This document shows positions 23,815-34,599 of a stretch of DNA of 64,000 nt, one piece after another; position 1 is the stretch's first letter, and each line of letters begins with the position of its first letter. A program made the position numbers and the translations under genes. This DNA is from Siphonodentalium dalli. Taxonomy: Eukaryota > Mollusca > Scaphopoda > Gadilida > Siphonodentaliidae. The DNA lies in the NCBI GenBank assembly GCA_032622095.1, contig CP136062.1, positions 10,073,710-10,137,709 on the forward strand, in the 5' to 3' direction. Below the pieces are notes generated by a model. That model had not been told where the DNA came from. It made no database searches and saw only the letters and a program-made list of their open reading frames with translations.

Positions 23815-24120
23815 AAAGCAGTTTCATAATTATCGGTAATAGACACGTTTAATATCAGCGCGTGCGATGACGTCACGGCGTTCTTCAGATAACTTGCGAT
23901 CGCTGTAGTTTATGATTGTTGTTTTCGATGAATATTTCGCGTTGCTTCGGGTTTATTTGATCATGTGATAAAAGGTATCTCACACTCGTCCTATTTTATA
24001 CGTAATTTATCAACCTCGTCCTCTAAATTCTATTTGAGCCTCGGTAAACCTCGGCTCAAATCGAATTTAGTGAACTCGGTTGATAAATTCCGTATAAAAT
24101 AGGAACTCATGTGAGATCCT
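23815..24120. mobile_element. Family F hairpin element, copy 1
   Basis: An imperfect hairpin about 148 bp long (23973-24120) with arms GTATCTCACACTCGTCC and ATGAGTTTC-like complement, TCCTATTTTATACG and CGTATAAAATAGGA, and a CCTCGGTAAACCTCGG loop. The 160 bp to its left (GACACGTTTAATATCAGCG, GATGACGTCACGGCG) are also shared with the inverted copy at 46788-47105. Confidence 0.8.
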
Positions 24121-24339
24121 CTATATATTACATGAAACTATTGCAATAAAATCTTCATATTTTCAAAACAGGATATCACACCTAATTAATCGTATAAAAC
24201 TAAAATAAATGAAAGTGTCAATTTTTTATTATTATTATTTTTTTTTTTTTATTGTTATTAAAGTTCAAACAAAATTTAATATTTGTATACGCTAAATTTA
24301 GCAAGGAGCTAAATCTAAAAAAATTGAATTTTTTTTTTA

Positions 24340-24720
24340 AATTTTTTTTTCTCGAAAAAAAGGGTCATAACTCCTTTAAAATTAATCGCATCAAACCCAT
24401 ATTCGGACTCGATCTGTATTGTGGGCTGTGAAACTCACATACCAAATTTGGTTCCAATCAGATAAAAAATGTTTGAGTTATGGCAGAATGCGTGAATTCT
24501 AAGTTGAAAAAGGGCCATAACTCTGTAACAAAAACTCGGATCAAACCCAAATTCGAACTCGATCTGTATTTTGGGCTGAGAAACCCATATACAAAATTTG
24601 GATAGAAAATGTTTGAGTTATCGCATTACTCGTAAAGTGTCTACGGACAGACAGACGGACACAGACAGACGGACGAACGACGAGTGGTCAATCCGGGCAA
24701 CGACACTATGTTTACCATAC
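24340..24720. repeat. Subrepeat block ending in GGAC microsatellite
   Basis: Two tandem units of about 120 bp, each with AGGGCCATAACTCTGTAAC, CAAACCCAAATTCGAACTCG, CATACCAAATTTGG. They end in a GACAGACGGAC-rich stretch and a palindrome TACCATACTATGGTATGG. Related to 36250-37200. Confidence 0.75.
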
Positions 24721-24743
24721 TATGGTATGGGTAAACATAAAAA

Positions 24744-24830
24744 CTAACCCACATGGAGCCTCACACAGATGGAAGCATGCACTGCAGAGTGTCGTCTGCT
24801 CCAGTCTGTGTGGGGCTCTCCATGGGTTAA
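24744..24830. mobile_element. Family C palindrome, reverse orientation
   Basis: CTAACCCACATGGAGCCTC at the left and GGCTCTCCATGGGTTAA at the right, with central GCATGCACTGCAGAG. Confidence 0.8.
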
Positions 24831-24886
24831 AGTGCCTTTAATTAATTCCCTAAAACTTAATGACTTTGATTTGATCTTGAGATTAA

Positions 24887-25440
24887 CATAATACAGTACA
24901 TTGAGAGATTATTATAAGGCCATACATTGAGATTAAAGTACAGGTAAGACAGTACATTGAGATTAACGCAAGGCAGTACATTGAGATTAACGCAAGGCAG
25001 TACATTGAGATTAACGCAAGGCAGTACATTGAGATTAACATAATACAGTACATTGAGAGATTATTATAAGGCCATACATTGAGATTAAAGTACAGGTAAG
25101 ACAGTACATTGAGATTAACGCAAGGCAGTACATTGAGATTAACGCAAGGCAGTACATTGAGATTAACGCAAGGCAGTACATTGAGATTAACATAATACAG
25201 TACATTGAGAGATTATTATAAGGCCATACATTGAGATTAAAGTACAGGTAAGACAGTACATTGAGATTAACGCAAGGCAGTACATTGAGATTAACGCAAG
25301 GCAGTACATTGAGATTAATGTAAGGCAGTACATTGAGATTAACATAATACAGTACATTGAGATTAATGTAAGGCAGTACATTGAGATTAATGTAAGGCAG
25401 TACATTGAGATTAATGTAAGGCAGTACATTGAGATAGTAA
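24887..25440. repeat. 24-bp minisatellite in 152-bp higher-order units
   Basis: Basic unit GTACATTGAGATTAACGCAA plus GGCA. A composite block starting CATAATACAG recurs at exactly 152-bp spacing (24887, 25039, 25191, 25343), followed by single units. The higher-order period shows that multi-unit blocks, not single units, were duplicated. Open frames here are repeat shadows. Confidence 0.96.
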
Positions 25441-25507
25441 TTAACATACATTCAATAAATATGGCAGCAGATCTAACAGAAGTATCTGGAGTTCCTAATA
25501 ATCATAT

Positions 25508-25760
25508 GGCGGGGGGGGGGGGGGGGGGGGGGCACAGTTCCTTATAATCATATGGCGGGGGGGGGGGGGGGGGGACACAGTTCCTTATAATCATATGGCG
25601 GGGGGGGGGGGGGGGGGGGACACAGTTCCTTATAATCATATGGCGGGGGGGGGGGGGGGGGGGGACACAGTTCCTTATAATCATATGGCGGGGGGGGGGG
25701 GGGGAAACACAGTTCCTTATAATTATACATGTTGGCTGGGGAGGCAGAGTTCCTTATAAT
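25508..25760. repeat. G-tract minisatellite (five G15-G22 runs)
   Basis: Five units of 43-46 bp, each ATCATATGGC followed by an uninterrupted G run (22, 18, 20, 20 and 15), then CACAGTTCCTTATA. Two further units without long G runs follow. The plus strand is G-only in the tracts and should readily form quadruplexes. Long mononucleotide counts may carry assembly error. Confidence 0.95.
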
Positions 25761-26765
25761 TATACAACTAATTACCTGATATATGTCAGTCTATGTCGCT
25801 CCAAACATTAAATGCATGGACACAATGAAGTCAGCCCCGTGCGAAGTCGGCCCATACAAAGATGGCCACATGTGGAGACGACCCCAGAGAAGTCGGCCGC
25901 ATTAATTAGAAGAGATTAATTCGGCTTAATTTGATTGAGTTGGTGTTTATGTTGGCTAATTCATTGTGAAATCAGCAGATAGTCTATCGTTTATGTAGGC
26001 TATGTTTTCTTAGTTATAACAACACAAAGAAACACACCTAGATCATGATGAAGCGATTGCTTTTAATAGTCGATCCACGCCGGCCAATTAACACCTCTTT
26101 CTCCAACACGCTGTGATGACAATCCAAGACGATCATTGGAAACGTCGTACATAACACTACAGACAACCTCAACACCTGCCATGCCCTCCCTAAACCTGTC
26201 ATGTTCCTTTGAGCAACCAGCCAGTCAACAACACCAACAGTGCACCTTGTCAGACCTCTACCGAGGCATTGCTTTGATTTTTTCCCCCCATTTGAGTCCA
26301 AACATTTGACAATAATTTGGATAATATTCAACATAAATTGGTCCAAAAAAAATTACTTTCATTTGTAATGTTATTTTGTGATTATTATTATCAGTTTCAT
26401 ATATCATAAAATAAATAAAGAATGATTTTAACCCTTTACCCAACAGAACGGCCCTGTGCCAATGCATTCTCAGTCTACTGCTGAGAAGTATACATGGTGA
26501 ATCATTGTGACAAGTGGAATTCTGCAGTGCTAGCTATGCTTTATTTGATGGGAATCTGTTCAAGGGTTTGTCCGGTGTGCACATTCATATATATATTTGT
26601 GATCTTCAATGTGTTGATGCAGCAGATACATCAAATTAAAGGCGTGAAATTGGTCTAAAGAACTGGTTATGTGGCATTATCTCAAGAAGAATTTTGATGA
26701 ATTTTCATCAGAATTGAGTCTATGCTCAATATAGGTCCTATAGATATAAACCTTGCATTAAGGTA
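25761..26765. other. About 1 kb without recognised gene; TTAA-end relic
   Basis: A short relic TTAACCCTTTACCCAACAG then CCCTGTGCCAATGCATTC lies at 26429-26470 and matches the left end of the next element. Open frames of 60-102 residues on the minus strand (26038-26467) have no recognised domain. Confidence 0.45.
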
Positions 26766-27136
26766 TTAACCCTTTACCCAAATAAAGCTTCAACAGCCTA
26801 AAATATCTTCGGTCTGTCTCAATAGAACCATACAAATATGGATATCATTGGAACCGGCTCCTTGATCACATTGTGATAGTTACAGTTATGCCCTGTGCCA
26901 ATGCATTCTCTTATATATGCGAGTCGACCATAGGTCGCCTCGCATATATAAGAGAATGCATTGGCCTAAAAAAAATCTTTTTTTAACACTTTTTACCATT
27001 TTTTCTTATATTCTTTAACAATTTTATAATTTTTAATGTGTCAAGCCAATGCATTCTCTTATATATGCGAGGCGACCTATGGTCGACTCGCATATATAAG
27101 AGAATGCATTGGCACAGGGCCCTTCTGTTGGGTTAA
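26766..27136. mobile_element. TTAA-bounded double-hairpin element (CCCTTTACCCAA subtype)
   Basis: TTAACCCTTTACCCAAATAA at the left and TTCTGTTGGGTTAA at the right, in TTAA. Two near-perfect 67-bp hairpins (26898-26964, 27046-27112) are mirror images about an A/T-rich spacer. 371 bp, no coding. Confidence 0.9.
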
Positions 27137-27254
27137 GGTATTAAGGTGGGGTTGTCGCACCAGGGGACCTGTAATACAATAAATAGGAACTCCCGACTAC
27201 TTCAACATAGCAACAATGATATGTATAAAAAAAGTCAATTTTTATGGATTTAAA

Positions 27255-27512
27255 TCAACTTCCACCCTCCGATTTGTGGATCAATCATCAATTCAGACCT
27301 CTGATTGGTGAATTCATCATCAAATCTTGTCCTCTGATTGGTGAATTCATCATCCTATTCCACCATCTGATTGGTGAATTCATCATCAAATTCTACCCCC
27401 CGATTGGTGGATAGTCATCAAATTCAGTCCTCTGATTGGTGAATTCATCAACAAATTCTAACCCCCCACCATGATTGGTGGATAGTCATCAAATTCAGTC
27501 TTCTGATTGGTC
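27255..27512. repeat. Diverged ~30-bp minisatellite over the TWSG1 3' end
   Basis: About nine degenerate units with CTCTGATTGGTGAATTCATC and CCCGATTGGTGGATAGTC variants. The last unit (TCAGTCTTCTGATTGGTC at 27495-27512), read on the minus strand, supplies the final codons and TGA stop of TWSG1. The rest would lie in its 3' UTR. Confidence 0.9.
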
Positions 27513-27793
27513 AAACTCGAACACATCCTCCTCTATGTGGAAATCTAGGTCAGGGCAGTTGCCACATTTAGGAAGCTTAAGTCCATAATCGATACACGTG
27601 CTTCCGATACACTGACAGCAGCCGTGGTCGTTAAACCATCGATACCTCGCAGCCCCCATCGATACACAGTACTTCTTACATGTTCCGATCGACATACATT
27701 TAGACATAAATGCCGTCGTACAGTTCTCCGTCCTGTTAGCACTAATGAACTCAATTCTCTTCTTAATCTCTTTTTCTTTATCTTGAGAATCAT
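27495..27793 (-). CDS. TWSG1 last exon with C-terminal Cys-rich domain
   Basis: Starts after TTTTTCAG and completes Asp139; residues 140-237 follow and end in TGA at 27497-27495. Ten cysteines sit at residues 163-218. The signature CMSIGTCKKYCVSMGAARY then RWF, CCQCIG, CIDYG and KC-x2-C is characteristic of Tsg (vertebrate: CMSI-C-x3-C-SMGASKYRWF, CCECIG, CIDYG). Sequons at N158 (NRT) and N162 (NCT). A 19-residue acidic tail (residues 219-237) follows the last Cys, longer than in vertebrates. Its end is encoded by a minisatellite unit. Confidence 0.95.
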
Positions 27794-27833
27794 CTGAAAA
27801 ATGATGCCGGAAATTTGCAGAATGAGGTTCTCA

Positions 27834-27941
27834 CGAAGAGCTTTCCGATGAATGGCAACAAGCCATATTTCTGACTAAATCCTGAAAGTTACCCATAATT
27901 CTGCTGTGGTTAAGGAATCGATTATTTAGGGCATTACTGTA
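27834..27941. mobile_element. MITE family A, right half, in TWSG1 intron 2
   Basis: Centre and right arm (GAGCTTTCCGATGAATGGC to GGGCATTACTGTA), 40 bases upstream of the exon 3 acceptor. It is preceded by a family D fragment (GGAAATTTGCAGAATGAGG, 27809-27830). Confidence 0.88.
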
Positions 27942-27969
27942 CAACGGGAATATCACAAGAACTATAATG

Positions 27970-30107
27970 AAAGTGTCAATGACACTGTAGCTCAACTTGG
28001 AAAGGGAATAATTTAATGTATTACAGTCAATGGAGCGATTAGGAATGTGGAAAGTTGAATGTCTAATACTAGTTTATAGACATGAAGAAAAAAGTAAAAT
28101 CCAAGATGGCTGCTGACGGCCATGTCTTCGGCCGAATGACCCCAAAATGATTGTATCCCATCTACATGTCATCGTTAACATCCATAAAAAAAATTATGAC
28201 GATCAGACTAAAGGTACGACCTGTAGCCCATGCTAAAGAATTTAGTCATACAAAGAGTAAAATCTAAGATGGCTGCTGGCGGCCATGTTTTTTGGACAAA
28301 TGACCCCAAAATGACTCGTTCCCATCTACATGTCATTGTTAACATCCATGACAAATTTTATGATGATCAGACTAAAGGTACGACCTGTAGCCTGTGCTAA
28401 TGGATTGAATTTTGAAATCAAAGATGGCTGCTGGCAGCCATGTTTTTCGGCCGAATGACCCCAAAATGACTCGTTCCCATCTACTTGTCATTGTTAACAT
28501 CCACATGACAAATTTTATGATGATCAGACTAAAGGTACGACCTGTAGCCCGTTCTAAAGGATTTAGTCATACAAAGAGTAAAATCCAAGATGGCTGCTGC
28601 GGCCATGTTTTTTGGCCGAATGACCCCAAAATTAATCGTTCCCATCTACATCTCAATATTAACATCCATGACTAATTTCATGATGATCAGACGAACAGTA
28701 CGACCTGTAACCCGTGCTAATGGATTGAATTTTGAAATCAAAGATGGCCACTGGCGGCCATGTTTTTCATCCGAATGACCCCAAAATGACTCGGTCCCAT
28801 CTACATTACAATTTCAACAGCCATAAATTTTTTTATGATGATCAGACTAAAGGTACGACCTGTAGCCCGTGCTAAATGATTTAGTCATACAAAGAGTAAA
28901 ATCGAAGATGGATTCTGGTGGCCATGTTTTTTTGGCCGAATGACCCCAAAATGACTCGTTCCCATCTACATGTCATTATTAACATTCATGACAAATTTTA
29001 TGATGATCAGACCAAAAAGTACGACCTGTAGCCCGTGCTAAATGATTTAGTCATACAAAGAGTAAAACCCAAGATGGCTGCTGGCGGCCATGTTTTTCGG
29101 CCGAATGACCCCAAAATGACTCGTTCCCATCTACATGTCATTGTTAACATCCATGACAAATTTTATGATGATCAGACTAAAGGTACGACCTGTAGCCTGT
29201 GCTAAAGAATTTAGTCATACAAAGAGTAAAATCCAAGATGGCTGCTGGTGGCCATGTTTTTTGGCCGAATGACCCCAAAATTACTCGTTCCCATCTACAT
29301 GTCAATATTAACATCCATGACAAATTTAATGATGATCAGACGAACAGTACGACCTGTGGCCTGTGCTAATGGATTAAATTTTGAAATCAAAGATGGCTGC
29401 TGGTGGCCATGTTTTTTGTCTGAATGACCCCAAAATGACTCGTTCCCTTCTACATTCTAATTTCAACAGCCATTACAAATTTCATGATGATCAGACTAAA
29501 GGTACGACCTGTAGCCCGTGCTAAAGGATTTAGTCATACAAAGAGTAAAATCTAAGATGGCTGCTGGCGGCCATGTTTTTTGCCCAAATGACCCAAAAAA
29601 GACTCGTTCCCATCTACATGTCATTGTTAACATCCATGACAAATTTTATGATGATCTGACCAAAGGTACGACCTGTAGCCCGTGTCAAATGATTTAGTCA
29701 TGCAAAGAGTAAAATCTAAGATGGCTGCCGGCGGCCATGTTGTTTGGCCAAATGACCCCAAAATTACTCGTTCCCATCTGCATGTCAATATTAACATCCA
29801 TTACAAATTTCATGACAATAAGACGAACAGTACGGCCTGTAGCCCGTGCTAATGGATTGAATTTTGAAATCAAAGATGGCCACTGGCGGCCATGTTTTTT
29901 TCCCGAATGACTCCAAAATGACTCGTTCCCATCTACATGCCAATGTCAACATCCATGACAAATTTCATAATAATCGGACCAAAGGTACGAACTGTAGCCC
30001 GTGCTAAAGGAAATTGTTGACGCATCACGCACACACACACGCACACACGGACGACGGATACCAAGCCATGGCAATAGCTCAAACTTTACAAAGTAAAGTT
30101 GAGCTAA
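27970..30107. mobile_element. Foldback-family element FB2 in TWSG1 intron 2
   Basis: Left end GACACTGTAGCTCAACTTGG (about 27981) and right end AAGTAAAGTTGAGCTAA (30107), with CA-rich stretch just inside (30030-30050). In between are about 12 subrepeats of about 162 bp, all in one orientation, alternating types with AGTCATACAAAGAGTAAAAT and TTGAATTTTGAAATCAAAG. In FB1 (1376-3342) the subrepeats flip mid-way; here only one arm is present. ORFs are subrepeat shadows. Confidence 0.85.
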
Positions 30108-30925
30108 AAACTGACTCAATTGAAAGGCTATTATCGTTCACAATAATGGAACATCATACAGAGTCGGAGTCGGACGCTTTATACTATAAAGTTGTCTGTT
30201 AATCAGTCTCTTTGAAACACCGACGATAATCCTAATGGATGTACGTCTCTCGATGTGTCCATTCTATTTCATTTCTACAATGACGCGGCATTCCCAACAT
30301 GACGTAATAAACCATTTCCAAATATGGAGTGCATTCCTGACACAGTAAACGTTTGTGAGAATCGTAGTATTTAGAAATAGTAATAAACAAGATGCGAAAG
30401 AATAATCAGTCACGAATAACGCTGACTGATAAAAACTTAAGATGATGTCTCCAATTTTGTGATGAGTAAAATGAATTATGGATATATCGCCTATTTTCAG
30501 TTTTCCTACAATAGTTGAGTTTGCCAATGTGTGGGGAACTTGTCAACACATCATTGACCTCTGATCTGTGAAGTGATTTGTTATGACATAAACCAATGAA
30601 ATCACGTGTGTGCTTCGCCACTCTCCAATGAAATGGAGGGAATCTCATCAATTCAGTAACTGATTATGAATGAGATACCCAGAGACGTAGATATTGTTAA
30701 ATTTTCGTCGGCTTTTTAAAGAGACTGTCCATTTATTTAACTTTATGCAATCAGCGAATCAGCATATTCATAACTTGTGATGAAACCTTGACTTATATCA
30801 CAGAAATATTACTATATGAATATGAACAAAATTACCGTGTATTTACTACAATCCACATTGGAAATGTCACAGTTCATGTGCATGGATACGTTGGTACAAA
30901 CACACAGGTTTATGTACCAACTAAA
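30108..30925. other. TWSG1 intron 2, unassigned part
   Basis: No repeat family seen elsewhere except CGTCGGCTTTTTAAAGAGAC at about 30707-30726, which is similar to an inverted repeat at 60560-60965. Overlapping minus-strand open frames (30264-30651) are unlike known proteins. Confidence 0.4.
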
Positions 30926-31092
30926 TACAGTAATACTCTAAGTAATCGACTCCTTAACCACAGCAGAATTATGGGTAATTGTTCAGGATTTAGTCGGAAA
31001 TATGGCTTGTTGCCATTCATCGGAAAGCTGTGAGAAAAATTACCCATAATTCTGCTGTGGTTAAGGAGTCGATTACTTAGAGCATTACTGTA
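30926..31092. mobile_element. MITE family A, full copy, beside the TWSG1 exon 2 donor
   Basis: TACAGTAATACTCTAAGTAA to TTACTTAGAGCATTACTGTA. The CTCTAAGTAATC variant is shared by both arms. The centre is truncated at CATCGGAAAGCTGTG. Confidence 0.93.
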
Positions 31093-31123
31093 TGTTGGTA
31101 TCACCTTAACTAATAATGCTTAC

Positions 31124-31330
31124 CGATAACAATTGTATGTTCGAGGCCGGATGCGACGTCTGCTGAGAAATATTGTGAATCATAATGGATCGGGTAGGTG
31201 AATATCGACCATCTCTGTTTGACGTCGGCGACAGACGTAAGGACATTGAACAGATCGGGTATCGGTTCCACCAGATCTTCAATATTACTCGTTTCATATG
31301 GCTTCTTGTTCCCTCCAACTTTACACATAC
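31124..31330 (-). CDS. TWSG1 middle exon (linker)
   Basis: Residues 70 (last two bases) to 138 plus the first base of codon 139. It begins right after CTCTAG and supplies Gly70, Met71 and Cys72, completing the VGMC of the N-domain. It then holds the moderately conserved linker. IEDLVEPIPDLFNVLT (residues 86-101) matches the vertebrate EELHEPIPSLFRALT segment, and a W-S-I-F-T-Y-P stretch matches the vertebrate W-N-I-V-S-F-P. The exon ends ATC-G followed by GTAAGC. Its 207 bases fit phase 1 at both ends, so skipping it would keep the frame. A family A MITE lies 31 bases beyond the donor. Confidence 0.92.
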
Positions 31331-31482
31331 CTAGAGTGAAAATATTTTATCATTTTTATAACAATTTTTCTTACTTACTTTAACAATTTTTATTATTTTT
31401 TATTATTTTTTCTTACATTCTTTTAAAAAAAAATATTATTTTTTCTTACATTCTTTAACAATTTTTACCATTACTGACCAAG

Positions 31483-32330
31483 TCTGGATATAGTGTGTCT
31501 GAAATTTGCATAATGAGGTGATTTAGTGATACCACACACAGCGAGCTAGCATCGCCAAATTCACCCTCTGGGGACCTCATTTTGCATAGGCCTTGTCTTC
31601 TGAGAAGTATCTATAGTCTCAAATTAACATTGTTTTTAGTTACTTTTTCCCTTCCGGAAAGTTTAGATATTCCTTAATTTGCAGAAAATAAAATACATAA
31701 TTGATGTGACTAATGGATGAACATCACTATTACACTTCAACTGGTCAATTTGACCCTACTGTAGGTTTCCCATAGCCGAATGAGGTTCTCAGAGGATAAT
31801 TTGGTGATGCTAGCCCACTGTGCAAAATAGCGTCACTAAATTCACCCTCTGTGAACCTCATTCTGCTGGCCATCATCTGCTATGGGAGGCATAGACATAG
31901 GTTGAAGTTCCCAAATGGTGAATATTGTGATGGACACCCATTGGGAACCTTTTTATTATTATGCAATCAATTTGGGGGTATAGAGAAACTATACTAAAAA
32001 ATAAATAGAATCTATATGAAGAATTTTCTATAGAAATGGGAGGCATAGACTCAGGTTGAAGTTCCCAAATGGTGAATATTGTGATGTATACCCATTGGGA
32101 ACCTTTATTATGCAATCAATTTGGGGATATGGAGAAACTATACTAAAAAATAAATAGAATCTATATGAAGAATTTTCTATAGAAATTTTATAATAAAGAA
32201 ACTTTCCAGAGAATATGAGGCCTAAGCAGAATGAGGTCCCCAGGGGGTGAATTTAGTGGGATATCACCACTAAATTCACCCTCTGGGGACCTCATTTTGC
32301 AAATGACAGGCACACTAAACTCAGGCTTGT
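31483..32330. repeat. Family D palindromes around a 154-bp tandem duplication
   Basis: Three D palindromes (about 31500-31585, 31765-31865, 32215-32310), each pairing GAGGTCCCCAGAGGGTGAA-type and complementary halves. Two direct copies of a 154-bp segment (31884-32037, 32038-32188) contain GGTTGAAGTTCCCAAATGG, CACCCATTGGGAACC and AATAGAATCTATATGAAG. Within TWSG1 intron 1. Confidence 0.8.
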
Positions 32331-32366
32331 GACAATCGTCAATGATACTTTATCAGTGGGTCAGGC

Positions 32367-32831
32367 TTAAAGGTACTCAATCCGATCAGACAGTCCCCAT
32401 ACCATCAAGATACAACAACAACATTTCTTCAAAATATGCTTAGTTATCAGAATCAATTTATTGCAACAAAATAATGCTAACCACTGTCAACAATGGTATC
32501 AAATTTCCCAAAACTTGTTATTTATCAACATTTTGTTCAACAAAATATGGCCGTATTATGACTAAAATATTGCGAAATTTGACTGTACATGTATTACCAC
32601 TTGATTTTACAGTTATCCATCTCCATCAGCAATTTTGTCCGAGATCCTCCGTTTGACCACGTATTTCCGGGCCACATATTATTACACATCTCGAGAAATA
32701 ACAAACTTCAAAAATTTATATCTGATCACTCTGAGCTTTGATGGGTGGGTTCCTCGACTCGAATCAAATATTTTTTACCCCCGAAGCCAAAGAAATAGTA
32801 ATTTAGGATCATCTGATCGGATTGATTACCT
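32367..32831. mobile_element. Family K TIR element, copy 1
   Basis: TTAAAGGTACTCAATCCGATCA at left and TGATCGGATTGATTACCT at right. Conserved interior blocks GATTTTACAGTTATCCATCT and CACTCTGAGCTTTGATG also occur at 62719-62950 and 63465-63910. No coding capacity. Confidence 0.8.
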
Positions 32832-33452
32832 ATAATTCAACTGAAAACCATGACGAATATCTCAAAATTAAAAGTGGTAGATGTACCTGCCGATTGTTCT
32901 GACCAGGGATGGGGTAATTGTAATTGATTGTAATTAATTACATTTTTTCAAGTAATTGCATGTAATTGGTAATTGAGTTTATTCTCAATTACATGTAATT
33001 GCAATTGTAATTGGTTAGGATGTAATTGTAATTGTAATTAGGGTTTCATTTCAATTACTTCAAAATCACAGGTACTTGTTTCTTCTCAAAGTTCTTTTTC
33101 ATGATTCATCCAATGGTTTCTTCAAATGTTTTTTTTTCCAAAATTTCAAAGTGTAAGACTGGTGACTGGCTATCACTATGTTGTCACAACACTGAGTTTT
33201 TATCCACTGTGTCTCAATGGTGAATTCTGTTGATACCTCCTGTTTGTTTGCTTAAGCATTGGTTAAACTTTGAGGTAGAAGGCTTGTTTTTATAAATACA
33301 ATGAGAAACCAACTTCAAATAATAGACAATAGATCACTATAATATATCACTCTTATGATAATGTTTCATTATCTCCATCTGATATGGTATATATATGCTA
33401 TGGTAGAAATTCATACCAACCATTGCTAATGCTATCAACATGTCTACAAAAC

Positions 33453-33575
33453 ATCTGGCAGCATTTTAATTTGCAGAAAGACACATCGTGTCCCGTGAAA
33501 GCGAAGTGCAAACTTTGCCCAACTACAATATCCAGTTCCAAAAAAGTTACCTCCAATTTTGTGACACATCTGAAG
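33453..33575 (+). pseudogene. hAT BED-type zinc finger exon relic
   Basis: Reads IWQHFNLQKDTSCPVKAKC then KLC, SSSKKVTSNFVTHLK. The W-x2-F start, C-x2-C pair, S-S-S and TSN-F-x-x-HLK are the BED finger layout. It ends AAG followed by GTAAGT, a donor, with a plausible AG acceptor at 34046-34047. The second zinc-binding His would lie in the next exon. Confidence 0.75.
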
Positions 33576-34047
33576 GTAAGTTTCCATTTCTATGTATTAG
33601 TTTTGTTTAATTCCATTGACATATAACTTCAGTCATATGGTGGTATTGGTAATTTAATTCATTTTTGTAATTCTTTTTCAACATTTGTACCACGATTGTG
33701 GTTTATGTGAATAAACAATTTTATTTTATTTTATTTGGTATATGCATTGTATCTTGTCCCTTCTAATTTGCAACTGAATGACAAAGTGCGGACAAATATC
33801 TGCCTCAGCAATCCCCCAATTAGCACTGTCTAGTGGAGGCATTGTGTTACCAATAAGCTGGTGGCCACAAAGGCTAAATAAGATTATGACTCTAATTAAC
33901 AATCAGAGTGTTGATTATCTCATTGTCCTTTACAATTGGCCTGGCTGTGTGTCTGACTTACTGAGATAGACTTATTCCCTTAATAATTAAATGATGGATA
34001 CATGTGTGTTACTAAAATACTCTATTATTTTCATTTTATAGTGAAAG

Positions 34048-34263
34048 CATCAAGATGTCTATGAATCAACAGTCACACAAGCACCATCAGCAAGTGATCA
34101 ACAACCTACTAGGATCTATCAGTATGCAAAAACATCGGTCAAGAATGCCAAAGCATTGAAGATAGTTAGCAAAGTTCATAAATGTCTGATATCATTCCAA
34201 TTTTTAGAAGATCAACCCCGACTACAAGCTGCCAATGCAACACGCTGGAATTGCCAGATATAA
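34048..34263 (+). pseudogene. hAT transposase internal fragment
   Basis: In the frame CAT-CAA-GAT it reads HQDVYESTVTQAPSASDQQ and ends LQAANATRWNCQI followed by a stop. The A-T-R-W-N motif is the hAT transposase TRWNS block. Residues between BED and TRWN are much fewer than in intact transposases, and everything after TRWN is absent, so the product would be inactive. Confidence 0.7.
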
Positions 34264-34599
34264 ATCATGATCCGCTCAGTTCTACGAACACCTATACTGG
34301 ACTCAGTACATTGGCTGCTCTGTACCAAGTGTGCTTCACCATGTATCTCATCTTGCTTGTATTAAATTTATGTTTTGTTCTCAAATAAAGTTTATATAAA
34401 TAAAAAGTGTTCCTACATCAATTATGTGCTGAAATGTAATTGTAATTGAATTACATTTCAAAGTAATTGTAATTGTAATTAATTACATTGTGAAATAGAT
34501 GTAATGGGAATTGTAATTGTAATTGAAAAATGTTGAAGTAATTGTAATTGTAATTAATTACATTCACAAGTAATTGCCCCAAGCCTGGTTCTGACCTCC

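Larger units (their letters stand above)
32896..34595 (+). mobile_element. Deleted hAT transposon with 8-bp target duplication
   Basis: The element (32904-34587) starts CAGGGATGGGGTAATTG and ends CAATTACTTG-type complement AAGTAATTGCCCCAAGCCTG. A perfect 8-bp duplication GTTCTGAC flanks it (32896-32903, 34588-34595). CAGGG ends and 8-bp duplications define hAT elements. Subterminal regions (32915-33055, 34430-34578) are arrays of TAATTGTAATTG. It carries BED-finger and transposase relics, but most of the transposase is missing. It sits in TWSG1 intron 1. Confidence 0.93.

Noticed and set aside
25035-25730. Repeat-peptide and proline-rich open frames
   Set aside because: Products of the 24-bp and G-tract minisatellites.
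33384-33626. Possible host zinc-finger gene
   Set aside because: The BED finger lies inside an element with hAT ends and an 8-bp target duplication, so it is a transposase relic.
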